NCBI GenBank assembly: GCA_036564195.1
Contig: DATCLA010000234.1
Span: 1 to 51,802, forward strand
DNA length: 51,802 nt
Direction: 5' to 3'
DNA from: DATCLA01 sp036564195
Lineage (GTDB): Bacteria; Bacillota; UBA4882; UBA8346
Below are positions 36,022 to 44,814 of this stretch, in pieces. Each line of letters begins with the position of its first letter. Position 1 is the first letter of the stretch. The translations under genes and the position numbers were made by a program. The notes under the pieces are model-generated. The model did not search any database. It was not told where the DNA came from and saw nothing but the letters and a program-made list of their open reading frames with translations.

Positions 36022-38622
36022 ATGAAACTACCAACAGAATTTCCTTTGGCTAAAAGGATGGTTCTTTCCAGGGCTGTTGCGTTACTGGTGCTTTGTTTGT
36101 TGATGTTAATTCCGCCAGCTGTAACTGCCGAGCCCTACTACAATTATGCTGAAGCATTACAAAAGTCGCTTTACTTTTATGATGCTGAGAAATGTGGTAA
36201 AGGGATTAGCGGCGGCCGGTTGGAGTGGCGGGGTGACTGTCATACTGAGGATTACGAGTATCCGGTCAGCAAGTTACCTGAAGAGTTGGTCCGGTATCAA
36301 TCAATCCTCGATCCGGATGGGGATGGTTTGATTGATTTGGGCGGCGGCTTCCATGATGCCGGCGATCATGTGCGGTTTGGGCTGCCCCAGTCATACGCCT
36401 TCTCTACTCTAGGCTGGGGTTTTTATGAGTTCCGGGAGGCTTTTGTCCGGACCGGCCAAGAAGAACACATGCTGGAGATCTTAAAGTGGTTTAGCGACTG
36501 CTACTTAAAGACTATTTACCTGGACAACCAGGGTAAAGTAATTGCCTTCTGCTATATGGTGGGAGACGGGGATATCGACCACTGTTATTGGGGGCCGCCC
36601 GAATATCAGTCGGCCTCGACCTATCCCCGGCCCGCTCGGTTTGCAACTGCGGAAAATCCGGCCAGTGATATTTCAGCCGGTGTTGCCGCCGGATTGGCCA
36701 TTATGTACTTAAACTGTAAGGATGAGGAACCGGAGTATGCTGCCCAATGTCTGGAGAAGGCGGTGGCCTTGTATGATTTTGCCAAAAAGTACCGGGGTTT
36801 AGGTTACAGCGGCGGATACTACGGTTCAGCCTATGATGAGGATGAACTCTCCTGGGCAGCGGTCTGGCTCTATGAAGCTACCGGAAAAATTGAATATATC
36901 CGGGAAATTGATGCCGTTGACTCCGGCGGAATTTATACCGGTTATTTGAGGCGAATTATCGCTGATACCACCAATACTTGGCAGAACATCTGGACTCATT
37001 GCTGGGATGTAGTGTGGGCCGGCGTCTTCACCAAATTGGCAACCCAATTCCCCGATAATGAGCAGTTCGATTACTTTTCCCGCTGGAATCTGGAGTATTG
37101 GACCGGTGGGCAGGTTCCCCATGAGGATCCCCGGGACACGACTTATCTGAAACCGACCCCGGCCGGTTACGCCATGCTCAACACCTGGGGTTCGGCCCGG
37201 TATAATTGCGCCGCCCAATTATGTACCCTGGTTTATCAGAAATATCATCCGGACCGGACGGATTTAACCGACTGGGCCAGGGGCCAGATGGAATACATCA
37301 TGGGTAATAACCCCATGGGTTATTCGTATATTGTGGGTTATGGCAAGGCCTGGGCCCAACACCCGCACCACCGGGCCGCCCATGGCTCTACTAACAATAA
37401 TATGAATGTGCCGGCCGAGCATAAACATACCCTCTGGGGTGCGCTGGTGGGCGGGCCCGACGGAGATGACATCCATAAAGACCTGACTACCGATTACGTT
37501 TATAACGAAGTTGCCATCGATTATAATGCCGCCTTTGTCGGCGCCCTTGCCGGGCATTATCTGCTTTACGGTAAAGACCATCAGCCCTTGGCCGATTTTC
37601 CGCCGGCGGAACCCCGGGTGAATGAGTTTTACGCTGAAGCCAAGGTAGAGCAGGAGAATAAAGAGCGGACCCAGGTAACCATCAGGATCCATAATGACAG
37701 TGTGCAACCGCCGCGGTTTAATACCGCATTGAGCTGTCGTTATTATTTCAACATTACCGAATTATTAGCAGCGGGCCAGTCAATCGAAGCGGTGGAGGTG
37801 GCAGTCATGTACGATCAAATGGTTTCGGAAGGGGCCGCAACCAAACTAACCGGCCCGTTTGCCGCAGATGCCGCCAATGGGATCTACTACATCCAGATGG
37901 ACTGGGCGGGGTTAAAGTTTTTCGGTACCCGAGAATTTCATTTTGCTCTGGTAGCGGCACAGGATTCTGATTATACCACCCATTGGGATCCGAGTAACGA
38001 CTGGAGCCGGCAGGATTTGGGCACCACTTATACGGTGACGGACCGGATTCCCGTTTATTCAGACGGCGTTTTAGTATTCGGCCGGGAACCGGATCCAGTC
38101 CCGACACCGTCGACAGGAGCCACCCCCTCGCCAACACCGGAGCAGCCCGCTTCGGTTCAGGTGTCCTACCGCTGCTGCGAGGCAGGTAGTTCTGTCAATA
38201 CAATTCGTCCTTGGCTAAAGGTGAAAAATACAGGCAGCGCCCCGCTGGACTTGGCCAGAGTCAAACTACGGTACTGGTTTACCGCTGACGGCGAAGGCTC
38301 TCAGACTTATGTTTGTGACTATACCAAAGTCGGCGCTGGTAATATTACCGGTTCCTTTGTTAAGCTCACTAATCCGGTACCTACTGCGGATTCCTATTTG
38401 GAAATTGGCTTTACCAGCGGAGCCGGACGACTGGCGGCCGGAGCCGGTACCGGCGATATTCAAATTCGTTTTCATAAGAATGACTATTCCCCCTATGATC
38501 AGAGCAATGATTATTCGTTTCAACCTGAATTATTGTCACCGGGTGAAAATACCAGAATAACAGCGTATATTGACGGAAAACTGGTTTACGGTACTGAACC
38601 GGCCGGGATCAGCTTACCGTAA
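36022..38622 (+). CDS. Secreted GH9 cellulase, GH9-CBM3c-CBM3b, with a calcium-loop insertion
   Basis: 866 residues: signal peptide (about 1-36), GH9 (about 38-525), CBM3c (about 535-690), Pro/Thr linker, and a second CBM3 (about 710-866) instead of the CBM2 found elsewhere. Catalytic residues are Asp112 and Asp115 (GGFHDAGDHVRFG) and Glu496 (YNEVAIDYNAAF). Before the catalytic aspartates is an insertion of about 30 residues containing DPDGDGLID (97-105), a dockerin/EF-hand-like calcium-binding loop. The last CBM3 has RFHKNDYSPYDQSNDYSF, the cellulose-binding strip, with Tyr where Trp is usual. It begins 30 bp after the GH3 gene, with GAGGAGG before the ATG, so the two are co-transcribed. Probably acquired separately from the CBM2 enzymes. 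Confidence 0.94.
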   Translation: MKLPTEFPLAKRMVLSRAVALLVLCLLMLIPPAVTAEPYYNYAEALQKSLYFYDAEKCGKGISGGRLEWRGDCHTEDYEYPVSKLPEELVRYQSILDPDGDGLIDLGGGFHDAGDHVRFGLPQSYAFSTLGWGFYEFREAFVRTGQEEHMLEILKWFSDCYLKTIYLDNQGKVIAFCYMVGDGDIDHCYWGPPEYQSASTYPRPARFATAENPASDISAGVAAGLAIMYLNCKDEEPEYAAQCLEKAVALYDFAKKYRGLGYSGGYYGSAYDEDELSWAAVWLYEATGKIEYIREIDAVDSGGIYTGYLRRIIADTTNTWQNIWTHCWDVVWAGVFTKLATQFPDNEQFDYFSRWNLEYWTGGQVPHEDPRDTTYLKPTPAGYAMLNTWGSARYNCAAQLCTLVYQKYHPDRTDLTDWARGQMEYIMGNNPMGYSYIVGYGKAWAQHPHHRAAHGSTNNNMNVPAEHKHTLWGALVGGPDGDDIHKDLTTDYVYNEVAIDYNAAFVGALAGHYLLYGKDHQPLADFPPAEPRVNEFYAEAKVEQENKERTQVTIRIHNDSVQPPRFNTALSCRYYFNITELLAAGQSIEAVEVAVMYDQMVSEGAATKLTGPFAADAANGIYYIQMDWAGLKFFGTREFHFALVAAQDSDYTTHWDPSNDWSRQDLGTTYTVTDRIPVYSDGVLVFGREPDPVPTPSTGATPSPTPEQPASVQVSYRCCEAGSSVNTIRPWLKVKNTGSAPLDLARVKLRYWFTADGEGSQTYVCDYTKVGAGNITGSFVKLTNPVPTADSYLEIGFTSGAGRLAAGAGTGDIQIRFHKNDYSPYDQSNDYSFQPELLSPGENTRITAYIDGKLVYGTEPAGISLP

Positions 38623-38650
38623 ATTACTTAAAAAGGGTCGGTTATTGATA

Positions 38651-38936
38651 ATGAAGCAATGGTCGCTGTTTTCAGCATTACTCCTGGTCTTGGCTGTTGC
38701 GGTAAGGAGTAACTTAAACTGTTGTTGCTCCGACCGGATTTGTTGCCACTGAAGGCACCAATTTCTCTTTAGACGGTAAACCCTATTTTGCCGGGGGTAA
38801 TTCTTATGATTTATTTACCTACGGTGATGGCTTAGCGGGAGGTGATGCGGACCGAGCCGATCAGAATAAACCGGAAAAGCGAAGTAAGGATGGAGCAGTT
38901 GAAAAGGAATTTGAAAACACTTGTGAGGGGGAATGA
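38651..38936 (+). pseudogene. Truncated, frameshifted GH5 mannanase remnant
   Basis: ATG 38651 opens a typical signal peptide (MKQWSLFSALLLVLAVAV) that then runs to a stop at 38750-38752. In the +1 frame from 38724 comes PTGFVATEGTNFSLDGKPYF followed by AGGNSYDLFTYGDG. This matches the N-terminus of GH5_7-type mannanases; compare NGFVYREGKNFMLNGKIF in the gene at 15953. The frame stops at 38934-38936 after about 70 codons, and the last 25 codons no longer resemble the family. No remaining catalytic domain or CBM is present before the next gene. I read it as a decayed enzyme with a frameshift and a large deletion. Confidence 0.75.
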
Positions 38937-39006
38937 AACCGGTACAGAAATTGAATCAGCTGGTAAAAAAGAAAGGAAATTATCTTAATAGTAAAGGAGA
39001 AGGTTG

Positions 39007-40422
39007 ATGAATTTGTCGAGAAAGAACCGACTGCTCACTGGTTTACTGGCTTTATTGATCTTAAGTACGCTCCTGATTTCTGGTGCGGTGCCAGTCGCGG
39101 GAGCCGGCGGGCCGGTGGACACTTATGGCCAGTTGCAGGTGATCGGGAATCAATTGTGCGACCGTTCCGGTAACCCGGTGGCCTTGCGCGGGATGTCGTT
39201 GTTCTGGTCCAATTGGGACACTGGGTTTTACAACAGTAATGTGGTCCAATGGTTGCGCGACGACTGGAAGTGTACCGTGGTCCGGGCAGCGCTGGGAATC
39301 GAACCGCTCGGCGCCTATCTCAGCAATCCGGAAGCACAAAAACAAAAGATAACCGCGGTGGTTGACGCAGCGATCAATCTCGGGATGTATGTAATTATCG
39401 ATTGGCATGATCATAATGCCCATAATCACACCCAACAGGCTAAAGAGTTTTTTGCCGCTATGGCGCAACGCTACGGGAGTTATCCCAATGTGCTCTATGA
39501 GATCTATAATGAACCCGAGAGCGTGGGTTGGACAACGGTTAAAGCCTATGCCGAAGAGGTAATCGCGGCGATCCGTCAACACGATCCCGACAATATCATC
39601 ATCGTCGGTACGCCTAACTGGTCCCAATATGTGGATGCCGCTGCCGATAACCCGATCCGGCAGTCGAATATTATGTATACCCTACATTTTTACGCAGCCA
39701 CCCATAAACAATGGCTGCGTGATAAAGCCACCTATGCTTTGAATAAAGGGATCGCCTTATTCGTCTCGGAGTGGGGTACCAGCGAAGCCACGGGTGATGG
39801 GACGTTGGATTATAGCGAGTCCGATATTTGGATTGATTTTATGCTTAAAAACAATTTAAGTTGGTGTAACTGGTCGTTGTTTACTAAGGAAGAAACCTCC
39901 GCCGCTTTACTGCCGGGGGCCGGAACCAACGGCGGATGGGACAGTTCGCAGCTTTCAGCATCCGGAAAATATGTCCGGGAGAAATTGATCAGTCTGAACA
40001 GTGTTGTTCCAACCATTTCACCGAGTCCGAGTCCCAGTCTAAGTCCCAGCCCCAGTCCGAGCCCTACTCAGATACCGAGTCCCAGTCCGACCGGGACTTC
40101 CGGAAGCGGTTGTACAGTCGCCTATACCATGAATGACTGGGGGAGCGGCGCGACAGTTACTATTACACTGAAAAACAATGGGACGGTGGCAATTAACAAT
40201 TGGAAGCTCGAATTTAGTTTCCCTGGTAATCAACAGATCACCAACCTGTGGTGCGCTAAATACACGCAAAGCGGCGCAGCGGTAACTGCCAGCGGCGAAT
40301 CCTGGAACAGTGTAATTCAACCGGGCGGTACCGTCAGTTTTGGGTTTAACATCAGTTATAGTGGTGCCAATGTCAAGCCGACCAGCTTCACCCTTAACGG
40401 CGTTGCCTGTCAGGTCCTTTAA
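39007..40422 (+). CDS. Secreted GH5 endoglucanase (subfamily 2-like) with CBM2
   Basis: 471 residues from ATG 39007, which has AAAGGAGAAGG upstream. Signal peptide about 1-33, GH5 domain about 38-335, a linker of SPSP repeats, and CBM2 about 367-471. GQLQVIGNQLCDRSGNPVAL, ALRGMSLFWSNW and VIIDWHDHNAHNH are typical of GH5_2 cellulases. Glu169 in YEIYNEPES is the acid/base and Glu255 in VSEWGTSE the nucleophile. Expected activity is endo-beta-1,4-glucanase on amorphous cellulose. The CBM2 carries three cysteines, including the one in LWCAKY. A hairpin follows the gene. Confidence 0.95.
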   Translation: MNLSRKNRLLTGLLALLILSTLLISGAVPVAGAGGPVDTYGQLQVIGNQLCDRSGNPVALRGMSLFWSNWDTGFYNSNVVQWLRDDWKCTVVRAALGIEPLGAYLSNPEAQKQKITAVVDAAINLGMYVIIDWHDHNAHNHTQQAKEFFAAMAQRYGSYPNVLYEIYNEPESVGWTTVKAYAEEVIAAIRQHDPDNIIIVGTPNWSQYVDAAADNPIRQSNIMYTLHFYAATHKQWLRDKATYALNKGIALFVSEWGTSEATGDGTLDYSESDIWIDFMLKNNLSWCNWSLFTKEETSAALLPGAGTNGGWDSSQLSASGKYVREKLISLNSVVPTISPSPSPSLSPSPSPSPTQIPSPSPTGTSGSGCTVAYTMNDWGSGATVTITLKNNGTVAINNWKLEFSFPGNQQITNLWCAKYTQSGAAVTASGESWNSVIQPGGTVSFGFNISYSGANVKPTSFTLNGVACQVL

Positions 40423-40443
40423 TCCCAACCTAAAATAGGGCCT

Positions 40444-40477
40444 CCGGAGAAAACCGGTTCCCGACCGGTTTCTCCGG
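40444..40477 (+). terminator. Hairpin after the GH5 endoglucanase gene
   Basis: CCGGAGAAAACCGGT (40444-40458) pairs with ACCGGTTTCTCCGG (40464-40477) with one bulged A. The following TTCTGACTTTC is only moderately T-rich, so it could be a weak terminator or a stabilising element. Confidence 0.5.
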
Positions 40478-40547
40478 TTCTGACTTTCATGAAATCAGGA
40501 ATTGAAATACAGAAATAAGCAATCTTTAGATTAAAGGGGATGGATTA

Positions 40548-42842
40548 ATGAAAAACCGAGCCTTAATTACTTTGGCGGCCTGTACCGTTATCGCGTTTGG
40601 GATGGGGATCGCATTGTCCAAGGTATTGGGCGCAACCAGTTACAATTACGCCGATGCTTTCGCGAAGTCAATCCTGTTTTATGAAGCCAATTGGTGCGGG
40701 CCGGACGCAGGTAATAACCGGATCAAATGGCGGGGCCCTTGCCATGTTAAGGACGGCCAGGATGTGGAGCTTGATTTGACCGGTGGTTTTCACGACTGCG
40801 GCGATCATGTCAAATTCGGCTTGCCCCAGACTTATGCCGCCTCTACCCTGGCGTGGGCTTATTACGAATTTAAGGATGTTTTTGTTGCTAAAGGCCAGGA
40901 TGGTTATATGTTAAACATCCTAAAAAATTTTACCGACTATTTTATGCGCTGCTTTCCGAATGACCACACTTTCTACTACCAAATCGGTGACGGTGACACC
41001 GACCACAGCTACTGGGGGCCTCCGGAATTGCAGAAAACCGAGCGTCCCACTTACTATGTTGCCAACGCCGCCACTCCCGGTTCCGATGTGGCCGGTAACG
41101 CTGCTGCCGCCTTGGCCTTGATGGCGATAAATTATGAGGAGCATGACCCAGCCTATGCGGCAAAATGCCTGGATACTGCCAAAAGGCTGTATACTTTCGG
41201 TATGACCTACCGGGGAAACAGTAAAGGCCAGACTTACTATATGCCCAACTCTTATTATGATGAACTGATGTGGGGTGCCATCTGGCTCCATATTGCCACC
41301 AAAGACCGGAGTTATTTGGATGATGTGGAGCAACTGATGAACGAAAGAGGCATCGGCGGGGATCAGATCCAATATTATAACCATTGGACCCATTGTTGGG
41401 ATGATGTTTTCGGCGGGGTCTTTTTGAAACTGGCCCAATTAAAGGTTAAACCCAAATATCAGACAGTCGTCGAAGAAAATCTGGGCTATTGGATGACCCA
41501 GTTAAAGACCACCCCCGGCGGCCTGAAATACCTACACCAATGGGGGCCGTTGAAATATACCGCGGCTCAGAGTTTTATAGCCCTGGTCTACAATAAGACC
41601 AATCCCAATCAGAAATATGTGGACTTTGCCAAAAGTCAGATCGATTATATTCTGGGCAGTAATCCCAACAATATCTCCTATCTGGTAGGCTTTGGCGACA
41701 AATACCCCCGGTTTCCCCACCATCGGGCCGCCAGCGGCCGCCTGGAAGGCGAACCAGCCAATGAAACCAAAAAGGATCCGGAGCGTCATATCCTTTACGG
41801 TGCTTTAGTCGGAGGGCCGAAAGAGAACGACAGTTATTCCGATGTAATTGAGGATTATGTCTATACTGAAGTCGGACTGGATTACAATGCCGGTCTGGTA
41901 GGCGCTTTAGCCGGAATGACGGAACTTTTCGGTCTCAATCAGCAACCCGAAGCCACCCCGGGGCTGGAAGCGGAACCGCCCCAGTATTATGTGGAAGCCC
42001 AGGTCACTTACGAAAACAATCAACAGACCGTTGTCAAAGCCTATCTCCATAATCTCACCGTCGCGCCGCCGCAATACGAGACTGATTTGACCCTGCGTTA
42101 TTTTGTTGATTTAAGCGAGTATTATGCGCAGGGATTAACTGTGCAGGATCTTACCACCAAGATTGATTTCAGCAATAACGGCGCTAAAATTACACCTTTG
42201 TTAGCCTGGGATGAAGCCAACCATATTTATTATGCGGAAATCAGTTGGCCTGAGGCTGAACTGTACGGTAAATGCCAGGTACAATTCAAAATTGCGGGCC
42301 AGAATTCAATTATCTGGGACCACAGCAATGATTTTTCCCGTTCCGGCTTGGGCAATGCTTTGACCCGGACCCAACGCATTCCGGTTTATAAAAGCGGTAC
42401 TCTGGTCTATGGTCAGACACCTAGTTCCGGCGGAATATCGACTCCTACCGGAAGTACCCACGCAACTCCGACCGCAACCGGGACGGTAACCACTCCCAGC
42501 CCCAGTCCGACAGCGACCTCCCCGGGCAGTTATGCCGTCTCCTATACCATGAATGATTGGGGCAGCGGCGCCACTGTTACTATTACTATTAGCAATAAAG
42601 GGACTACTGCAGTGAACAATTGGGAACTTAAGTTCAACTTCCCGGGAAACCAAAAGATCACCAACCTGTGGTGTGCCCAGTATACCCAAAGCGGTACGGC
42701 GGTAACCGTAACTAACGAAGCCTGGAATAGTACAATCCCGCCGGGAGGTACAGTCAGCTTTGGATTCAATCTCAGTTACAGTGGGACCAATGCCAAACCG
42801 GCCATGTTTACCTTAAACGGTACGCCCTGTACAACGTATTAA
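40548..42842 (+). CDS. Secreted GH9 cellulase, GH9-CBM3c-CBM2
   Basis: 764 residues: signal peptide (about 1-27), GH9 (about 29-465), CBM3c (about 478-625), Thr/Pro linker, CBM2 (about 661-764). The catalytic motif reads HDCGDHVKFG, with Asp83 and Asp86 flanking a Cys84 where Ala is standard. The proton donor is Glu441 (YTEVGLDYNAG). Overall it is close to the gene at 17580, sharing AKSILFYEANWCGPDAG-like and GGVFLKLAQ segments. The CBM2 differs: it has LWCAQY and EAWNS and lacks the first terminal Cys. The C-terminal half of its CBM2 is almost identical in DNA to that of the next gene. Processive endoglucanase expected. Confidence 0.95.
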   Translation: MKNRALITLAACTVIAFGMGIALSKVLGATSYNYADAFAKSILFYEANWCGPDAGNNRIKWRGPCHVKDGQDVELDLTGGFHDCGDHVKFGLPQTYAASTLAWAYYEFKDVFVAKGQDGYMLNILKNFTDYFMRCFPNDHTFYYQIGDGDTDHSYWGPPELQKTERPTYYVANAATPGSDVAGNAAAALALMAINYEEHDPAYAAKCLDTAKRLYTFGMTYRGNSKGQTYYMPNSYYDELMWGAIWLHIATKDRSYLDDVEQLMNERGIGGDQIQYYNHWTHCWDDVFGGVFLKLAQLKVKPKYQTVVEENLGYWMTQLKTTPGGLKYLHQWGPLKYTAAQSFIALVYNKTNPNQKYVDFAKSQIDYILGSNPNNISYLVGFGDKYPRFPHHRAASGRLEGEPANETKKDPERHILYGALVGGPKENDSYSDVIEDYVYTEVGLDYNAGLVGALAGMTELFGLNQQPEATPGLEAEPPQYYVEAQVTYENNQQTVVKAYLHNLTVAPPQYETDLTLRYFVDLSEYYAQGLTVQDLTTKIDFSNNGAKITPLLAWDEANHIYYAEISWPEAELYGKCQVQFKIAGQNSIIWDHSNDFSRSGLGNALTRTQRIPVYKSGTLVYGQTPSSGGISTPTGSTHATPTATGTVTTPSPSPTATSPGSYAVSYTMNDWGSGATVTITISNKGTTAVNNWELKFNFPGNQKITNLWCAQYTQSGTAVTVTNEAWNSTIPPGGTVSFGFNLSYSGTNAKPAMFTLNGTPCTTY
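42666..42803 (+). repeat. 138-bp identical CBM2 tract, copy 1
   Basis: This tract is identical base for base to 44525-44662 in the next gene. The upstream part of both CBM2s differs at only scattered positions, while the linkers are unrelated. Recent gene conversion or duplication of the module is the simplest reading. Confidence 0.85.
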
Positions 42843-42868
42843 TGTAAACTCAAAGGAGGCTGTTAGAA

Positions 42869-44701
42869 ATGAAAAGGTTATTATTAGCGTTATTAATCTT
42901 TGCCTCAATCGGTAGTATGCTGGCAGCAATTGATTTTCAAGCCGCAGCCGAAGAGAATTACCCCGGTTTTAGAGTAAAAGGCCGGTTTCTCTATGACAAA
43001 TACGGTGTAAAAGTAATCCTGGTTGGTGTCAATAAGATGGTAATCTGGACGGATATTGACGGTTTGCCCAGTTATGAAGAGATTGCCAAAACCGGTGCCA
43101 ATTGTGTCCGGATTGTCTGGACCTCCGATGGTACTGCTAAACAGCTGGATACCGCCATCTATAACTGCCGGGCTAACTCAATGATCCCAATGGTGGAACA
43201 CCATGGCGCTACCGGGGCCTGGAATGATCTGCAAAAATGTGTCGACTATTGGACCCGTCCCGATGTGGTCGCAGTGATTAAAAAGCACCAAGAGTACTTG
43301 TTAATCAATATTGCCAATGAGTGTGGCGACGCCAACGTTTCCACCAGTGCTTTCCGGACTGAGTATACTGCGGCAGTCCAACAAATGCGGCAAGCCGGGA
43401 TCCATGTGCCGTTAATTATTGACGGCACCGACTGGGGCAAGAATATCAATATCCTCCAGTCGGAAGGTCCGGCGTTGTTGGAGGCCGATCCCGATCATAA
43501 TCTGCTCTTTTCAGTACATATGTGGTGGCCACAGATGTGGGGATATTCGGAACAGACCGTAATTGACGAAATTGCCGAATCAGTCAATTTGAACTTACCG
43601 TTAATCGTGGGTGAATTCGGCGCACTTTGGGAAGAGTCTGCCCAGGGGCAGATTCCCTACAAGACCATTATGGAGCAATGCCATAAAAACCAAATCGGCT
43701 GGTTGGCCTGGTCTTGGGGGCCGGGTAACAATCCCCAAACCTTTTTGGATATGACTGAAGACTCGACCTTTGCGACTTTGCATGGCTGGGGCCTGGAAGT
43801 GGCGGTAACCGATCAATACAGTATTAAAAATACTGCCGTCCGTCCCGCCTGGTTACAGGAGCCGCTGCCGCCATTGCCAACACCGACACCGCTGCCTGTC
43901 GGAAACCTGGCTGTCGGTAAACCGGTTTGGGTATCTTCAGTTGAAAGTAACTCCTATCCTGGCAGTAATGCGGTTGACGGTGATCTGGCGACCCGGTGGT
44001 CCTCGGGAAGTTCGGATCCGCAATATCTTACGGTTGACTTAGGCCGGGTTTATGCCATTAACCGCGTAATCCTCTGTTGGGAGAATGCTTACGGTAGACA
44101 GTATAAGCTCCAAGTATCCGACGACGGGAACAACTGGACCGATCTTTATACCGAGTATAACGGTGACGGCGAAACGGATGACCTGGCGGTAACCGGTAGT
44201 GGCCGCTATGTCCGGATCTATGGCCTGCAGCGCTATAATACGGAATGGGGTTATTCATTATGGGAAATTGGGGTTTACAGTCCGGAAAATATTGAACCGT
44301 CGCCTACCGGAACCATCGATCCGACCCCCACTTTGACCCCAACTGTGGAACCTCCCAGTCCCAGCCCGACGGTGACTTCCGGTACCGGTTGCACAGTCAC
44401 TTATACCATGAATGACTGGGGCAGCGGCGCCACTGTCACTATTACTATTAGCAACAAAGGGACTACAACGGTGAACAATTGGGAACTTAAGTTCAACTTC
44501 CCGGGAGACCAAAAGATCACCAATCTGTGGTGTGCCCAGTATACCCAAAGCGGTACGGCGGTAACCGTAACTAACGAAGCCTGGAATAGTACAATCCCGC
44601 CGGGAGGTACAGTCAGCTTTGGATTCAATCTCAGTTACAGTGGGACCAATGCCAAACCGGCCGTGTTTACCTTAAACGGTACGGCTTGTTCGGTAGAGTA
44701 G
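42869..44701 (+). CDS. Secreted GH5_8-like mannanase with discoidin (F5/8C, CBM32-like) domain and CBM2
   Basis: 610 residues, starting only 26 bp after the GH9 gene, with AAAGGAGG before the ATG, so it is co-transcribed. Signal peptide about 1-27, GH5 domain about 33-330, discoidin domain about 350-475, Pro/Thr linker, CBM2 about 508-610. LINIANECGD (Glu151, acid/base) and IVGEFGALWEE (Glu249, nucleophile), with FSVHMWWPQMWGY between them, fit the bacterial mannanase subfamily GH5_8. The discoidin domain is recognisable from SNAVDGDLATRWSSGSSDPQ and YLTVDLGRVYAINRVIL. Substrate assignment to mannan is inferred; a related beta-1,4-glycan is possible. Confidence 0.9.
   Translation: MKRLLLALLIFASIGSMLAAIDFQAAAEENYPGFRVKGRFLYDKYGVKVILVGVNKMVIWTDIDGLPSYEEIAKTGANCVRIVWTSDGTAKQLDTAIYNCRANSMIPMVEHHGATGAWNDLQKCVDYWTRPDVVAVIKKHQEYLLINIANECGDANVSTSAFRTEYTAAVQQMRQAGIHVPLIIDGTDWGKNINILQSEGPALLEADPDHNLLFSVHMWWPQMWGYSEQTVIDEIAESVNLNLPLIVGEFGALWEESAQGQIPYKTIMEQCHKNQIGWLAWSWGPGNNPQTFLDMTEDSTFATLHGWGLEVAVTDQYSIKNTAVRPAWLQEPLPPLPTPTPLPVGNLAVGKPVWVSSVESNSYPGSNAVDGDLATRWSSGSSDPQYLTVDLGRVYAINRVILCWENAYGRQYKLQVSDDGNNWTDLYTEYNGDGETDDLAVTGSGRYVRIYGLQRYNTEWGYSLWEIGVYSPENIEPSPTGTIDPTPTLTPTVEPPSPSPTVTSGTGCTVTYTMNDWGSGATVTITISNKGTTTVNNWELKFNFPGDQKITNLWCAQYTQSGTAVTVTNEAWNSTIPPGGTVSFGFNLSYSGTNAKPAVFTLNGTACSVE
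44525..44662 (+). repeat. 138-bp identical CBM2 tract, copy 2
   Basis: This is the second copy of the tract at 42666-42803, in the mannanase gene. Identity at synonymous sites indicates recent sequence exchange rather than protein-level selection. Confidence 0.85.
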
Positions 44702-44814
44702 TAATCAGCCAGAGAATTTAAGAGTGTCGGAAATAAAGATCCTGTTGGCGTAGGATATTTAAAAAATTGCGTTAGCCACTTGGCAAGCTATTTTCGGTGA
44801 AGGAGGAAAGATTA

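Noticed and set aside
40502..40530. TTGAAA-17-TTTAGA promoter-like pair before the GH9 gene at 40548
   Set aside because: Its transcription start would fall in the ribosome site of the gene, leaving no usable leader.
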